Numbered from the stretch's first letter, positions 19,369 through 28,867 are shown. The stretch is DNA of 64,000 bases from Hydrogenophilales bacterium (GCA_016703155.1 JADJCP010000002.1:496001-560000), one strand, 5' to 3'. The notes: generated by a model from the letters alone, not told the origin. Made by a program: numbers and translations.

Positions 19369-20718
19369 ATGTTCGACAATCTCTCGCAACGCCTCGGCCA
19401 GGTTGTAAAAAACCTGCGTGGCCAGGGCCGGCTCACCGAAGCCAACATCCAGGACGCCCTACGGGAAGTCCGCGTCGCCCTCCTTGAGGCTGACGTCGCC
19501 CTGCCCGTGGTGCGCGATTTCATCGCCAAGGTCAAGGAAAAAGCCGCGGGCCAGGAGGTGATGCAAAGTCTGACCCCAGGACAGATGCTCATCGGCATCG
19601 TCCACGGCGAACTCACCGCCCTCATGGGTGACCAGGCCGCACCGCTCAGTTTCGCCAGCCAGCCGCCGGCGGTCTTCCTGATGGCCGGCCTGCAAGGCGC
19701 CGGCAAGACCACCACCTGCGGCAAGCTGGCGGCGCCGATCCGCGAGCGCGGCAAGAAAAAGATCCTCATGGTGAGCTGCGACGTCTACCGCCCGGCCGCC
19801 ATCGAGCAGTTACGCACCGTCGCTGGCCAGGCCGAGGCCGACTTCTTCCCCTCGGCACCCGACCAGAAGCCCCTCGACATCGCCCGTGCCGCGCTCGACC
19901 ACGCCAAACGCCACTTCCACGATGTCCTGATTGTCGACACCGCTGGCCGGCTGCACGTCGACGCAGCGATGATGCAGGAGATCAAGGAACTGCATGCCGC
20001 CCTGAATCCGGTCGAAACCCTGTTCGTGGTCGACGCCATGCAGGGCCAGGATGCAGTCAACACCGCCAAAGCCTTCAACGACGCCCTGCCCCTGACCGGC
20101 GTCGTCCTCACCAAGCTCGACGGCGACGCGCGCGGCGGCGCGGCATTGTCGGTACGCCACATCACCGGCAAGCCGATCAAGTTCGCCGGCATCGGCGAGA
20201 AACTTAGCGGCATCGAGGTCTTCCATCCCGAGCGCATGGCCAGCCGCATCCTCGGCATGGGCGACGTCCTGTCGCTGATCGAAGAGGCGCGCAAGTCGGT
20301 CGACCACGCCGAAGCCATGAAGACCGTGCAAAAGCTGAAAAGCGGCAAAGGCTTCGATCTCGACGACTTCAAGGCGCAAATCCAGCAGATGAAAAAAATG
20401 GGCGGGCTGTCCAGCCTGGTGGACAAGCTACCCGGTGCGGGGCAACTCCAGTCCGGCGATCTCGCCCAGGGTGAAAAACAGATGCAGCGCATCGAAGGCA
20501 TCATCAACGCCATGACGCCCCAGGAGCGGCGCAAGCCCGAGCTCATCAAGGCCTCGCGCAAACGGCGTATCGCCACCGGCTCGGGCGTGCAGGTGCAGGA
20601 CGTCAACCGCCTGTTGAACCAGTTCGAGCAAGCCCAGAAGATGATGAAATCGCTGGGCAAGGGCGGCCTGAGCAAGATGATGCGCGGCATGAAGGGCATG
20701 ATGCCGGGGATGCGTTGA
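19369..20718 (+). CDS. ffh: signal recognition particle protein Ffh
   Basis: A 449-residue SRP54 GTPase that binds 4.5S RNA and signal sequences. The N and G domains carry GLQGAGKTTTCGKLA, DVYRPAAIEQL, DTAGRLHVD and TKLDGDARGG. The C-terminal M domain is methionine-rich (QIQQMKKMGGLSS, QMQRIEGIINAMTPQERR, MMRGMKGMMPGMR). The start is MFDNLSQRL at 19369; earlier in-frame ATGs lie inside the divergent ypjD and are not used. Confidence 0.97.
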   Translation: MFDNLSQRLGQVVKNLRGQGRLTEANIQDALREVRVALLEADVALPVVRDFIAKVKEKAAGQEVMQSLTPGQMLIGIVHGELTALMGDQAAPLSFASQPPAVFLMAGLQGAGKTTTCGKLAAPIRERGKKKILMVSCDVYRPAAIEQLRTVAGQAEADFFPSAPDQKPLDIARAALDHAKRHFHDVLIVDTAGRLHVDAAMMQEIKELHAALNPVETLFVVDAMQGQDAVNTAKAFNDALPLTGVVLTKLDGDARGGAALSVRHITGKPIKFAGIGEKLSGIEVFHPERMASRILGMGDVLSLIEEARKSVDHAEAMKTVQKLKSGKGFDLDDFKAQIQQMKKMGGLSSLVDKLPGAGQLQSGDLAQGEKQMQRIEGIINAMTPQERRKPELIKASRKRRIATGSGVQVQDVNRLLNQFEQAQKMMKSLGKGGLSKMMRGMKGMMPGMR

Positions 20719-20853
20719 CCCGGCCACCGGCGCTCGAATCGACGTATAAATCGAAGCCAAACAACAGGTTGCTTTAAACCGGCGCACCCCCTAAAATAGC
20801 CGGCTTTTCCGTGCGCCAGTTTTGGCGTTGTGCAACAAAGGGATCCAACCAGC

Positions 20854-21105
20854 ATGGTAACTATTCGCCTCTCCCGTGGCGGCGCCAAGAAGCGTCCGTT
20901 CTTCAACATCGTCGTCACCGACTCGCGCAACCGCCGCGACGGTCGCTTCATCGAGCGTATCGGTTTCTACAATCCGGTCGCCGCCGGTGGTGAAGAGACC
21001 CTGCGCCTGAATCGCGAGCGCCTGGCCTACTGGCAAGGTGTTGGCGCCCAGTTGAGCGAGACCGTGGCCAAACTGGCTCGCCGTGACCAGGCCGCCGCCG
21101 CCTGA
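20854..21105 (+). CDS. rpsP: 30S ribosomal protein S16
   Basis: An 83-residue S16, starting MVTIRLSRGGAKKRPFFNIVVTDSRNRRDGRFIERIGFYNP, which is unmistakable. It heads the conserved rpsP-rimM-trmD-rplS operon. The last base of its stop region forms the ribosome site (GAGGA) for rimM. Confidence 0.98.
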   Translation: MVTIRLSRGGAKKRPFFNIVVTDSRNRRDGRFIERIGFYNPVAAGGEETLRLNRERLAYWQGVGAQLSETVAKLARRDQAAAA

Positions 21106-21112
21106 GGATCTC

Positions 21113-21598
21113 GTGGTCATGGGGCGCGTCGCCGTCCCATACGCGGTGAAGGGCTGGATCAAGATACAGGCCTTCACCGAATACCTCGACAGCCTGCTCG
21201 ACTACCCAACCTGGTGGCTGGGAAAACAAGGCCAGTGGCGACAATTCACGGTACTCGAAGCCAAGGTGCATAGCCAGTCGCTGATTGCGCATCTGGAGGG
21301 CCTGGATGACCGGGATGCCGCCGAGGCGATCACAGGCTCGGAGATCGCCGTGGCGCGTGACGAGTTGCCGCCGACGGATGAAAACGAGTTTTACTGGAGC
21401 GACCTGATCGGTTTTCAGGTCGTCAACCTGGCCGGGGAAACGCTGGGTCGGCTGGAAGGGTTCCTGGAAACAGGCGCCCATGACGTGATGCAGGTGAAGG
21501 GCGCCAAGGATTACCAGGTCCCGTTCACCGCGCCGATCGTCGACCGGGTGGAAAAGGAAGCGGCCCGCGTGGTGGTCGATTGGGGTCTGGATTATTGA
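21113..21598 (+). CDS. rimM: 16S rRNA processing protein RimM
   Basis: A 161-residue RimM, which helps 30S head maturation by binding S19. The N-terminal domain begins MVMGRVAVPYAVKGWIKIQAFTEY; the C-terminal PRC barrel contains YWSDLIGFQVVN and ends VDRVEKEAARVVVDWGLDY. I chose GTG 21113, five bases behind GAGGA; GTG 21083 (overlapping rpsP) and ATG 21119 are alternatives. It is followed after 3 bases by trmD. Confidence 0.95.
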   Translation: MVMGRVAVPYAVKGWIKIQAFTEYLDSLLDYPTWWLGKQGQWRQFTVLEAKVHSQSLIAHLEGLDDRDAAEAITGSEIAVARDELPPTDENEFYWSDLIGFQVVNLAGETLGRLEGFLETGAHDVMQVKGAKDYQVPFTAPIVDRVEKEAARVVVDWGLDY

Positions 21599-21601
21599 CA
21601 C

Positions 21602-22363
21602 ATGACGCCCAGCTATCACGTCGTCAGTCTGTTTCCGGAGATGTTCGCGGCGCTGGCTGACTACGGTGTCAGTGGCAGGGCAATACGCAACGGCTTGTGT
21701 CGCTTGCGGCTGTGGGACCCGAGGGATTTCACCCTGGACGCCTACCGCACGGTGGACGACCGGCCCTTCGGTGGTGGCCCCGGGATGGTGATGCTGGCGG
21801 AACCGCTGGACCTGGCGTTGACCGCCGCGAAAACGGCGCTACGCCGCGAAGGCGTGGACCAGCCCCGCCTGGTGTACCTCTCGCCCCAGGGGCGGAAGCT
21901 GGACCAGGCGCTGGTGGAAGAATTGACGCGGGAAACCGCGCTGGTGTTGCTGGCGGGACGCTACGAAGGCATCGACGAGCGTCTCTTCGAGCGGCATGAT
22001 TTGATGGAAGTATCGCTCGGCGATTTTGTCGTTTCGGGTGGCGAGTTACCGGCGATGGCCCTGCTCGATGCCTTGATCCGGCTGATCCCCGGGGCCTTGG
22101 GACATGAAGACTCGGCGCGCGAGGACTCGTTCGCCGACGGCTTGCTGGACTGCCCGCACTACACGCGGCCGGAGACCTACCTGGGCCTCGACGTGCCGGC
22201 GATACTGCGTTCCGGCAACCACGCCTCGGTCGCCGATTGGCGCCTGAAGCAGGCACTGGGGCGGACGCTGCGGCGCCGGCCGGAATTATTGCAAGCACGG
22301 TCGCTCAGTGCTCGCGAAACGGAATTACTCGACGCACTGCGCCGGGAAGAGAACACCGAGTGA
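21602..22363 (+). CDS. trmD: tRNA (guanine37-N1)-methyltransferase
   Basis: A 253-residue SPOUT methyltransferase that forms m1G37 in tRNA anticodon loops. Knot-domain signatures are FGGGPGMVMLAEPL, LLAGRYEGIDERLFE and VSLGDFVVSGGELPAMALLDA; the C-terminal DNA/RNA-binding part includes YTRPETYLGLDVP and LRSGNHASVADWRLKQAL. Position and spacing fit the ribosomal operon. Confidence 0.97.
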   Translation: MTPSYHVVSLFPEMFAALADYGVSGRAIRNGLCRLRLWDPRDFTLDAYRTVDDRPFGGGPGMVMLAEPLDLALTAAKTALRREGVDQPRLVYLSPQGRKLDQALVEELTRETALVLLAGRYEGIDERLFERHDLMEVSLGDFVVSGGELPAMALLDALIRLIPGALGHEDSAREDSFADGLLDCPHYTRPETYLGLDVPAILRSGNHASVADWRLKQALGRTLRRRPELLQARSLSARETELLDALRREENTE

Positions 22364-22435
22364 CGGTGTTCATTTAGAAATGGCGTGCATGTCTCCACGG
22401 AGACCTCTGACACCGACAACGTGAAAGGAATGACG

Positions 22436-22820
22436 ATGAACCTCATCGCCCAACTCGAAAACGAAGAAATGGCCCGTCTGGGCAAGACCATCCCCAATTT
22501 CCCCCGGCGACACCGTCGTCGTGCAGGTGAAGGTCAAGGAAGGTACCCGCGAACGTCTCCAGGCCTACGAAGGCGTGGTCATCGCCAAGCGCAACCGCGG
22601 TCTCAACTCCTCCTTCATCGTCCGCAAGATCTCCGCCGGCGAAGGTGTCGAGCGCACCTTCCAGAGCTATTCGCCGCTGGTCGCCAGCATCGAGGTCAAG
22701 CGCCGTGGCGATGTCCGCCGCGCCAAGCTGTACTACCTGCGCGGCCGTACCGGCAAGTCGGCACGTATCAAGGAAAAGCTGGGCTTCCACAAGGCCCAAG
22801 CCAAGGTCCAGCAGGACTGA
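22436..22820 (+). CDS. rplS: 50S ribosomal protein L19, frameshifted
   Basis: L19 lies at the 30S-50S interface. The N-terminus (MNLIAQLENEEMARLGKTIPNF) reads in one frame and the rest (PGDTVVVQVKVKEGTRERLQAYEGVVIAKRNRG...KEKLGF) in another. The break is at the C5 run at 22501-22505, where betaproteobacterial L19 normally reads FAPGDTVVV; two bases appear missing (or one extra). As L19 is essential and single-copy, this is best explained by sequence error. A rho-independent terminator follows. Confidence 0.93.
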
Positions 22821-22835
22821 TCTCCGCGCGCTCCG

Positions 22836-22861
22836 AAAAAGCCGCCTCCGGGCGGCTTTTT
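22836..22861 (+). terminator. rho-independent terminator after rplS
   Basis: The sequence AAAAAGCCGCC-TCCG-GGCGGCTTTTT forms a perfect 11-bp stem with a UNCG-type tetraloop and a U run. It ends the rpsP-rimM-trmD-rplS operon. The symmetric A/T flanks mean it may also terminate transcription from the convergent ligase gene. Confidence 0.92.
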
Positions 22862-22866
22862 CCTTT

Positions 22867-24381
22867 CTATGCGCAGCCGTCCCCAGGCCATGGGGCCGCA
22901 GCACCAACGCGCCATACCTTGCCCGTCGCGCCGACCGGCAATGCGCTGACAAAGACAATCCGGCGCGGCACCTTGTAGGCGCTGAGACGCTGTTCCAGAT
23001 AGGCGCGCAACGCAGTCTCGGAGACCGTGTGGTCATGGCGCTCGACCAGCGCAACCGGCACCTCTGAACCGTCCTCTGCCTGCCCGGCAGGCAACACCAC
23101 GCAGCGTACAACTCCGGGATACGCTAGTAACGCCTCCTCGACCTCAACCGGTGACACCGTGTCGCCGGTACTGAGCACGATGATCTGTTTGTTGCGCCCG
23201 GCAAACCAGTAATAGCCCTCGCTGTCGCGGTAGGCCAGATCGCCGCTGACCAGCCAGCCGTCGACGAAGGCGGCGCGGGTCAGCACCTCGTCGCGCAGGT
23301 AACCCAGCATCGTGCGCGGGCTCTTGATCCATATCTCGCCGACTTCCCCAATCGCCGCATCCTGCCCCTGACGATTCACCAGCCGGATCGTCACCCCCGG
23401 CCCGGGTTTGCCCAAGGCCAGACATTTGTCCTGGCGCCCATCGAAGTTGACGATCGCCCAACTGGACTCGGTCATGCCGTAACTGACGTTGAGCGCTTTC
23501 CCGGTCAGGGCGATATATCGGTTCTGCACGCCCGGCGTGACGCGGTCCGCGCCGACCGCCGCGAAGATCACGCTGTCCAGGCTCCGTGCCGTGATGTCGG
23601 GATGCCCGAGCAGGCGATCGAAGGCATTGACGACCATGATCAGGTGTGTGGGTCGATACCGGTGGATAACCCGGACCATGGGCACGACATCGTAATCCTC
23701 CAGCAGAACCATCGTGCCGCCGGCGGCGAGCAGCGCCAGGCATTGGTGCAGACCGACGCTCTGGGTGAGGCAGGAGGCAACGACCGATACACTCTCAGGA
23801 CTCAGCCGGGTCTGGGCGAGCCGGAAATCCAGAATGTGGTTCAGGTTGGCATAGGACAGCATCACGCCTTTCGCCCGACCCTCCGAACCCGAGGTATGCA
23901 GGACGAAACCCGGGGATTCCGTTGTGGCGCGAGCACGCGCTGCATCCGCCGCCGCGCGCATCAGCTCCGTCCAGGACTGCGCTCCCGCGCACGGGACCGG
24001 ATCGAGGGCGTACATCCGCTCGACGCGGGTTGCACGCAGACCCGCGCCGTCGGGCATGACCGGCCTCGCGCCGACGACCAGGAGCCTTGCCTGGGAATGC
24101 TCCAGCACCGCGCTCACCTCCGGCCACTTCATGCCGTGATGCAGGGGCATGGGGACAACACCGCACCTCAGGCAGGCCAGATAGAGGCAGACCAGTTCCG
24201 GGCCGTTCGGCAGCCAGAGCGCCAGCAGTTCACCTGCGGCAAGCTGGGCCGTCAGGCCTTGGGCCAGACGCGAGGCCTGATCGGCCAGCCATCGATAGGT
24301 ATAGGGCCGGTCCCCGTGGATGATCGCCACCTTGTCCGGCCACCGACGCGCATTCGAGTCGAGGATGTCGCGTACATCCAT
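22867..24381 (-). CDS. AMP-dependent acyl ligase (ANL superfamily)
   Basis: A 504-residue adenylate-forming ligase. Core motifs are visible: the P-loop-like HTSGSEGRAKGVMLS, SYGMTESSWA, VSGDLAYRDSEGY, the hinge RNKQIIVLSTGDTVSPVEVEEAL and the C-terminal catalytic lysine in ATGKVWR. It activates a carboxylate as an acyl-AMP and probably transfers it to CoA or another acceptor; no carrier protein is encoded nearby. It is the last gene of a minus-strand group with a TauD-like oxygenase, an exported protein and a PaaK-like ligase. The substrate cannot be read from sequence. Confidence 0.85.
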   Translation of the reverse strand: MDVRDILDSNARRWPDKVAIIHGDRPYTYRWLADQASRLAQGLTAQLAAGELLALWLPNGPELVCLYLACLRCGVVPMPLHHGMKWPEVSAVLEHSQARLLVVGARPVMPDGAGLRATRVERMYALDPVPCAGAQSWTELMRAAADAARARATTESPGFVLHTSGSEGRAKGVMLSYANLNHILDFRLAQTRLSPESVSVVASCLTQSVGLHQCLALLAAGGTMVLLEDYDVVPMVRVIHRYRPTHLIMVVNAFDRLLGHPDITARSLDSVIFAAVGADRVTPGVQNRYIALTGKALNVSYGMTESSWAIVNFDGRQDKCLALGKPGPGVTIRLVNRQGQDAAIGEVGEIWIKSPRTMLGYLRDEVLTRAAFVDGWLVSGDLAYRDSEGYYWFAGRNKQIIVLSTGDTVSPVEVEEALLAYPGVVRCVVLPAGQAEDGSEVPVALVERHDHTVSETALRAYLEQRLSAYKVPRRIVFVSALPVGATGKVWRVGAAAPWPGDGCA

Positions 24382-24423
24382 GTCGGGCCGGCTTTCTGTC
24401 GGGAAAAATACGCTGCGTGGAGG

Positions 24424-25518
24424 CTAGTCGTAGACGATCGGAGGCATCGGGATGCCGCCGCGTGGCGCGCCTGCCGCGGTGTCCTGGAAGAAATAATGCC
24501 GGTAGCGCTCGGACAGCGGACGGGAATTCGGGACCGCAAGCCAGACCCGCAGGAGATGACGGCCCTGCCCCGGCTCCGCCTGCGCGTCGGAAAACGCGCT
24601 ACGGGCATGCAGGCAGACGAAGTTGTTCGAGAACACGGCGTCGCCCGGCTCATAGTCGATCGCAAGGCGCCAGCGCTCGTCCTGAAGCGCGTCTTCCCAG
24701 GCGTCGAGCGCGGCCGTCTGGGCCGGGCTCAGGCGGGGCACCTCGGGCCGCTCCTGGGCCTGATCGATGTAAAACCGGGAATACTTGCAGGCGAAACGAC
24801 CCTGCTCGGCGGTGAAGGTCGGCATCGCGTAGGTCGCCCGTTCCGGGATGAGCGACTGATTGCTGCCGGTCCTCACGAACAGGTAATCCTGATAGGTGTT
24901 GGTGAAATCCTCGTACAGGGTGCGCACATGCTCAGGATGGCTCGCCAGGAGGGCATTGTGGATCGCCAGGCTGCTCACGAACAGGCCCGTACCCCCGGTG
25001 TGCGCGGGCCGGATGCAGAGCAGCGAAATCACGTCGCAGGGATCGGTATGGAAGGACAGGGCGCGGTTGTGCTTGCTGCCGCGCCGTTCCCTGAGCGCGG
25101 CCTGGCCGCTGTCGCGGATGTCCTGCACCACTTCGCCGAACATGGTCTGCGGCCGCAACGTACCGATATGGCTGGACAACCCGGCGTACAGCAGGTGGAT
25201 ATCCTTGAGCGCCAGGTCGTCGACCGGGATGCCGCGGATCAGGATCAGGCCGTATTTATCCTCCAGGTCGATCCGCGCCTGACGCAGCGACCCGGCCAGG
25301 GACGGCAGCGGGAAGGTTTCCGGAACCGGCGTCATGTTGCCGTGCAGCCATTGCGCCGTCAGGCCGCGCGCCTGGGCATCGGACTTGAAATAGTCCAGCG
25401 CCGCCAGCATTTCGGCGCGCTGGGCATCGTCCAAGCGAACGATCCAGGACGCATCCCGCTTCAGTGTCCCGGCGTCCCAGGCGGCGGGTATGTCTAAAGG
25501 CTGCATGGCGACATTCAT
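24424..25518 (-). CDS. TauD/TfdA-like Fe(II)/2-oxoglutarate dioxygenase
   Basis: A 364-residue TauD-type oxygenase. The iron facial triad is H-x-D in LSFHTDPCDVISL with the distal histidine in NFVCLHARSAF, and the 2-oxoglutarate arginine in RHLLRVWLAVPN. The N-terminal 80 residues are an added helical part (AALDYFKSDAQARGL...), as in oxygenases that act on larger or amino-acid-like substrates. It lies 42 bases upstream of the AMP ligase, suggesting a joint small-molecule pathway. The start at 25518 lacks a strong ribosome site; the next in-frame ATG is at 25506. Confidence 0.82.
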   Translation of the reverse strand: MNVAMQPLDIPAAWDAGTLKRDASWIVRLDDAQRAEMLAALDYFKSDAQARGLTAQWLHGNMTPVPETFPLPSLAGSLRQARIDLEDKYGLILIRGIPVDDLALKDIHLLYAGLSSHIGTLRPQTMFGEVVQDIRDSGQAALRERRGSKHNRALSFHTDPCDVISLLCIRPAHTGGTGLFVSSLAIHNALLASHPEHVRTLYEDFTNTYQDYLFVRTGSNQSLIPERATYAMPTFTAEQGRFACKYSRFYIDQAQERPEVPRLSPAQTAALDAWEDALQDERWRLAIDYEPGDAVFSNNFVCLHARSAFSDAQAEPGQGRHLLRVWLAVPNSRPLSERYRHYFFQDTAAGAPRGGIPMPPIVYD

Positions 25519-25557
25519 ATAGGCAGCCGATACCTTTGCCCCCGAACGAGCATGGCT

Positions 25558-26127
25558 TCAAGCGACGTGTCGGGCATCCTTGCGTTTCTGGCGACGCCGC
25601 AACTCGGCGAGCGCGGCCGCGCCGAGCAGGGGAATCATCGGCCAGGGCGCGAGCGGCACCGAAACCGTGGACAGAACCTCAAGGCTCACCCGGTAGCCCT
25701 CTCCCGAACCGCTCTTCAGATCGTTGACCCGAAAGCCGAGGGCACCATTCGCGGGCACGGTCACGTTGCCGCAATAGAGAGCCGTGCCCGGGGCGTTCGG
25801 GACATCGACATTGCCCAGAATGGCCAGTGTGGAACTGTTGAAGAGGTCCAGGTCGAAGCCGAAATTATGCGGGCTGGGATAGTTCTCGATGCACGCCCGG
25901 ATCTGGCTCCCCGGATTCAGACCGGTGACCGTGAAATAATCCACGTCACCTCCATTGCCGATATACCCCCAATAGCGGTCGCCAGGGTTGAAAGGCCCGG
26001 TGACGGTATTCACCGTATCGTTGGCCGGCTCGTCGCCAACATGGACATCGGCGCCATACGCCAGGGTCGTGCCCATCCCGAGCAGCGCCGACGAGACGAG
26101 TACCGGGAGCGTTTTTCGAACGAACAT
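25558..26127 (-). CDS. exported PPC-like protein with CTERM-like tail
   Basis: A 189-residue protein with a signal peptide (MFVRKTLPVLVSSALLGMGTTLAYG) and a beta-rich mature domain with the pre-peptidase C-terminal signature GDVDYFTVTGLNPGSQIRA. It ends with VPLAPWPMIPLLGAAALAELRRR and a basic tail. This tripartite end (short proline motif, hydrophobic stretch, arginines) resembles the IPTL/PEP-CTERM sorting signals, although the motif itself is not canonical. Two cysteines (in RACIENY and LYCGNV) could pair. The start ATG 26127 has AGAGG at proper spacing. The function is unknown; surface display is inferred. Confidence 0.7.
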   Translation of the reverse strand: MFVRKTLPVLVSSALLGMGTTLAYGADVHVGDEPANDTVNTVTGPFNPGDRYWGYIGNGGDVDYFTVTGLNPGSQIRACIENYPSPHNFGFDLDLFNSSTLAILGNVDVPNAPGTALYCGNVTVPANGALGFRVNDLKSGSGEGYRVSLEVLSTVSVPLAPWPMIPLLGAAALAELRRRQKRKDARHVA

Positions 26128-26296
26128 ATCGCACCTCTCACAATGTTTTAGCAGCGTTGGTCTGACCGGTGATCGCGCGTAGCCCACCCGACACCCCGCG
26201 CCGAACGATATCTCAATTTCATTTCCGCAGATAGCCTGCGGATACCCAGTAACAGGAATAAGCACATGAATTGCACCGACGCTGTCCACGAGCAGG

Positions 26297-27685
26297 TCAA
26301 GTCGCCAGTTCCGATCGAAAATCCTCGAACTTGCCCCCCGCATCGCGCGGCAGCGTATCCATATAGGCGACAGCGAGATCGAAAGGCCAGGGCAGGCGGG
26401 CGCTCACCTGGGCCAGCAGCGCGGTTTCCTCCGCCGGCGAAAGCGGCCGCGCGACCACCAGCCGGCATTCGATCCGATCCCGCGCCACCTGGACAAACTG
26501 GCTCTGTATCACCGGCGCGATCTTGCGGAAACCCATGGTGCCGAAGCTCGGCCAATGGCGCCGGCCATCCGGCGTGACCAGGGTGTTGCGCACCCGCCCG
26601 CGGATGCGCCGCAGTACCGGCAGCCCGCGCCCGCAGGCGCATGCCTCACCGACCTCGGCATAATCGCCCAGCTCGTAGCGCAGGAGCGGCATGGCGTAGT
26701 TGAACAGTGGCGTCACCACCACGCGGCCGGTCTCGCCGGGCCGGCAGGGACGGCCGTCGTCATCCAGCACCTCGACCAGCAGGCGTTCCGACTGCACATG
26801 GTAGTTGCCGTGTTCGGGACATTGCGCGGCGATCTGGTCGACCTCCATGGCACTGTACAGGTCGATGACTTGCGCGCCCCAGATTTCCTGGCAGTGTCCG
26901 GGCAGATCCTCTGGCAGCGATTCGCCCGTGCACAGCACCTTGAGCAACCGGGGCGCGCCCACGCCGGCGGCTTCGCTTTCGATGAGCAGCGAACGCAGCA
27001 GCGAGGGATAGGTCATCAGATAATCGGGCTCCTGGCGACGCAGCCATTCCAGCTGCCTGTCGGCGCTGGCCTCGGGATTCAAGAGGCAGGCGGGCCCGGT
27101 CCGGAACGGATAGGTCGCCGTATCCCCCCAGCGTTGGCTGTGCAAGCCCTCCGGGTAGGTTGCCCCGCCCTCCGGCAGATAGCGGATGGTCGCGTACTTG
27201 CGCTCGAAATCGTACTCGTGCCACAAATGGAAGCGCAGGGTCTGCGCCTTGCAGATTAAAGCATCGTAGGTCGTGCCCAGCACCGAAACCGGCATGCCGG
27301 TGGAGCCCGAGGAGGCATTGCTGACCACCTGGCCATGCCCGCGCGGCACCCGGTCGCTGTGCAAGGCCGTGGACAGTTCCTGTACCTCGCGACGGGTCAG
27401 GATGGGCAACGCCGCCCATCGCTCAGGATCGATGACTCCCCCGGGCCTGATCCCGGCCGCTTCAAGGCGCGTCCGGTAATAGGGTACCGTACGCCAGGCA
27501 TGCTCGGCCACGCGGCCCAGGGACTCGAACTGATGTTCCCGCAGGCGCCGCGGGGTCCACCACTGGCTGTCGGCCAGACTCAGCTGCAAGCGGTGAACGG
27601 TGTCGAGTGAGGTGGTGTCGCTCAATGGATGGCCGGGTATGCCGGATTGCAATGCCCAACACTGTAATCCAGATACGTTACGCAT
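26297..27685 (-). CDS. phenylacetate-CoA ligase/CapK-like adenylating enzyme
   Basis: A 462-residue PaaK/CapK-type member of the adenylate-forming superfamily. Evidence: SNASSGSTGMPVSVLG (nucleotide loop), LPEDLPGHCQEIWGAQVIDLYSAMEVDQIAAQC, GRVVVTPLFNYAMPLLRYELGDYAEV and the cysteine-containing GEACACGRGLPVLRRIRGR typical of this branch. It heads the minus-strand group. CapK-like enzymes occur in capsule and natural-product loci; the substrate here is unknown. The start at 27685 is the outermost; an internal start such as that before LSDTTSLDTVHRL would shorten it slightly. Confidence 0.82.
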   Translation of the reverse strand: MRNVSGLQCWALQSGIPGHPLSDTTSLDTVHRLQLSLADSQWWTPRRLREHQFESLGRVAEHAWRTVPYYRTRLEAAGIRPGGVIDPERWAALPILTRREVQELSTALHSDRVPRGHGQVVSNASSGSTGMPVSVLGTTYDALICKAQTLRFHLWHEYDFERKYATIRYLPEGGATYPEGLHSQRWGDTATYPFRTGPACLLNPEASADRQLEWLRRQEPDYLMTYPSLLRSLLIESEAAGVGAPRLLKVLCTGESLPEDLPGHCQEIWGAQVIDLYSAMEVDQIAAQCPEHGNYHVQSERLLVEVLDDDGRPCRPGETGRVVVTPLFNYAMPLLRYELGDYAEVGEACACGRGLPVLRRIRGRVRNTLVTPDGRRHWPSFGTMGFRKIAPVIQSQFVQVARDRIECRLVVARPLSPAEETALLAQVSARLPWPFDLAVAYMDTLPRDAGGKFEDFRSELAT

Positions 27686-27735
27686 CGTAGCCCGGGCCGG
27701 TTACTATCCGACCTAACGCTTGCTCCGGAGTCCGC

Positions 27736-28816
27736 ATGACCGTTCCCGATCTGTTTACACCACTCGACCTCGGCCCCTACACCCTGCGCAACCGCATCGT
27801 CATGGCGCCGCTGACCCGCAGCCGTGCCGATGCCGACGGCGTACCCACGGAAATCATGGCCGAGTACTACGCCCAGCGCGCCTCGGCCGGCCTGATCCTC
27901 AGCGAAGCGACGTGCATCTCGCCCGAAGGGCTCGGTTACATGAATACGCCGGGTATCTGGAATGGCGAGCAGGTCGCTGGCTGGGGCAGAGTCACCCAGG
28001 CCGTGCATGATCGCGGCGGACGCATCTTCTGCCAGCTCTGGCATGTCGGGCGCATCTCGCACCCCGATCTGCAACCCGGCGGCGCACTCCCTGTCGCGCC
28101 TTCCGCCATCAAGCCGGCAGGCCAGGTGTACACCCCCTCCGGGCTGAAGGAATACGTTACGCCGCGCGCTGGATAGTGCCGAATTACCCGGCATCGTCCG
28201 TCAGTACCGTGTCGCCGCCAGCAATGCCATTGCCGCCGGATTCGACGGCGTCGAAGTGCATGCCGCCAATGGCTATCTGCTCGACGAATTCCTGCGCGAT
28301 GGCAGCAACCGACGCACCGATGCCTACGGCGGAAACCTCGAGAACCGCGCCCGCCTGCTTCTGGAAGTTCTGGAGGCGGTATGCGGCGCCGTCGGACCCA
28401 ACCGCGTCGGTGTGCGCCTCTCGCCCATTCAGCCGTTCAACGACATGCACGACTCCCACCCCGAAGCTCACTTCCGCCGCATCGTGGAACTTATCGCCCC
28501 GCTCAAACTCGGATATTTGCACGTCACCGAGCTCGGCAAGGATGCGCCCGGCGCCGCCGGTCCAAAGTTTGACCCGTTGACGCTACGCGATCTTTGGCCC
28601 GGTGTATTCATGTGCAATCATGGTTATGATCTGGCAAGGGGCAATGCGGCCATAAGCAGCGGCGCCGCCGATCTGGTCGCGTATGGCGCTTTGTACATCG
28701 CCAATCCCGATCTGGTCGAGCGGTTCAAGGCAGGCGCGGCGCTGAATCAGCCGGATGCCTCGACTTTTTACTTGGGTGGCGAGCATGGCTACACCGATTA
28801 CCCGAGCATGACCTGA
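27736..28816 (+). CDS. Old Yellow Enzyme family alkene reductase, frameshifted
   Basis: An FMN-dependent NADH:flavin oxidoreductase of about 360 residues (NemA/OYE class). Part one carries MAPLTRSRADADGVPTEIMAEYYAQRAS and QLWHVGRISHPDLQPGG; part two carries the active-site region EVHAANGYLLDEFLRDGSNRRTDAYGG and GVRLSPIQPFNDM. The frames switch within the GC-repeat GCCGCGCGCT (28161-28170), where one base appears missing so that the expected TPRALDSAEL can be read. Such enzymes reduce activated alkenes or nitro compounds. Confidence 0.87.
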
Positions 28817-28867
28817 CCCTCCCCGACGCCGCGCCACGCGCGGCGGCTTATCACAAAGGAATGAACG

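Noticed and set aside
22390..22403. GTCTCC-ACG-GGAGAC-like hairpin between trmD and rplS as an L19 leader element
   Set aside because: The stem is short and nothing else supports an autoregulatory leader; not listed as a feature.
23602..25497. A 631-codon plus-strand frame opposite the AMP ligase and TauD-like genes
   Set aside because: It mirrors two minus-strand genes with clear family motifs, and its own translation has no recognisable domain; antisense frames are common at this G+C content.
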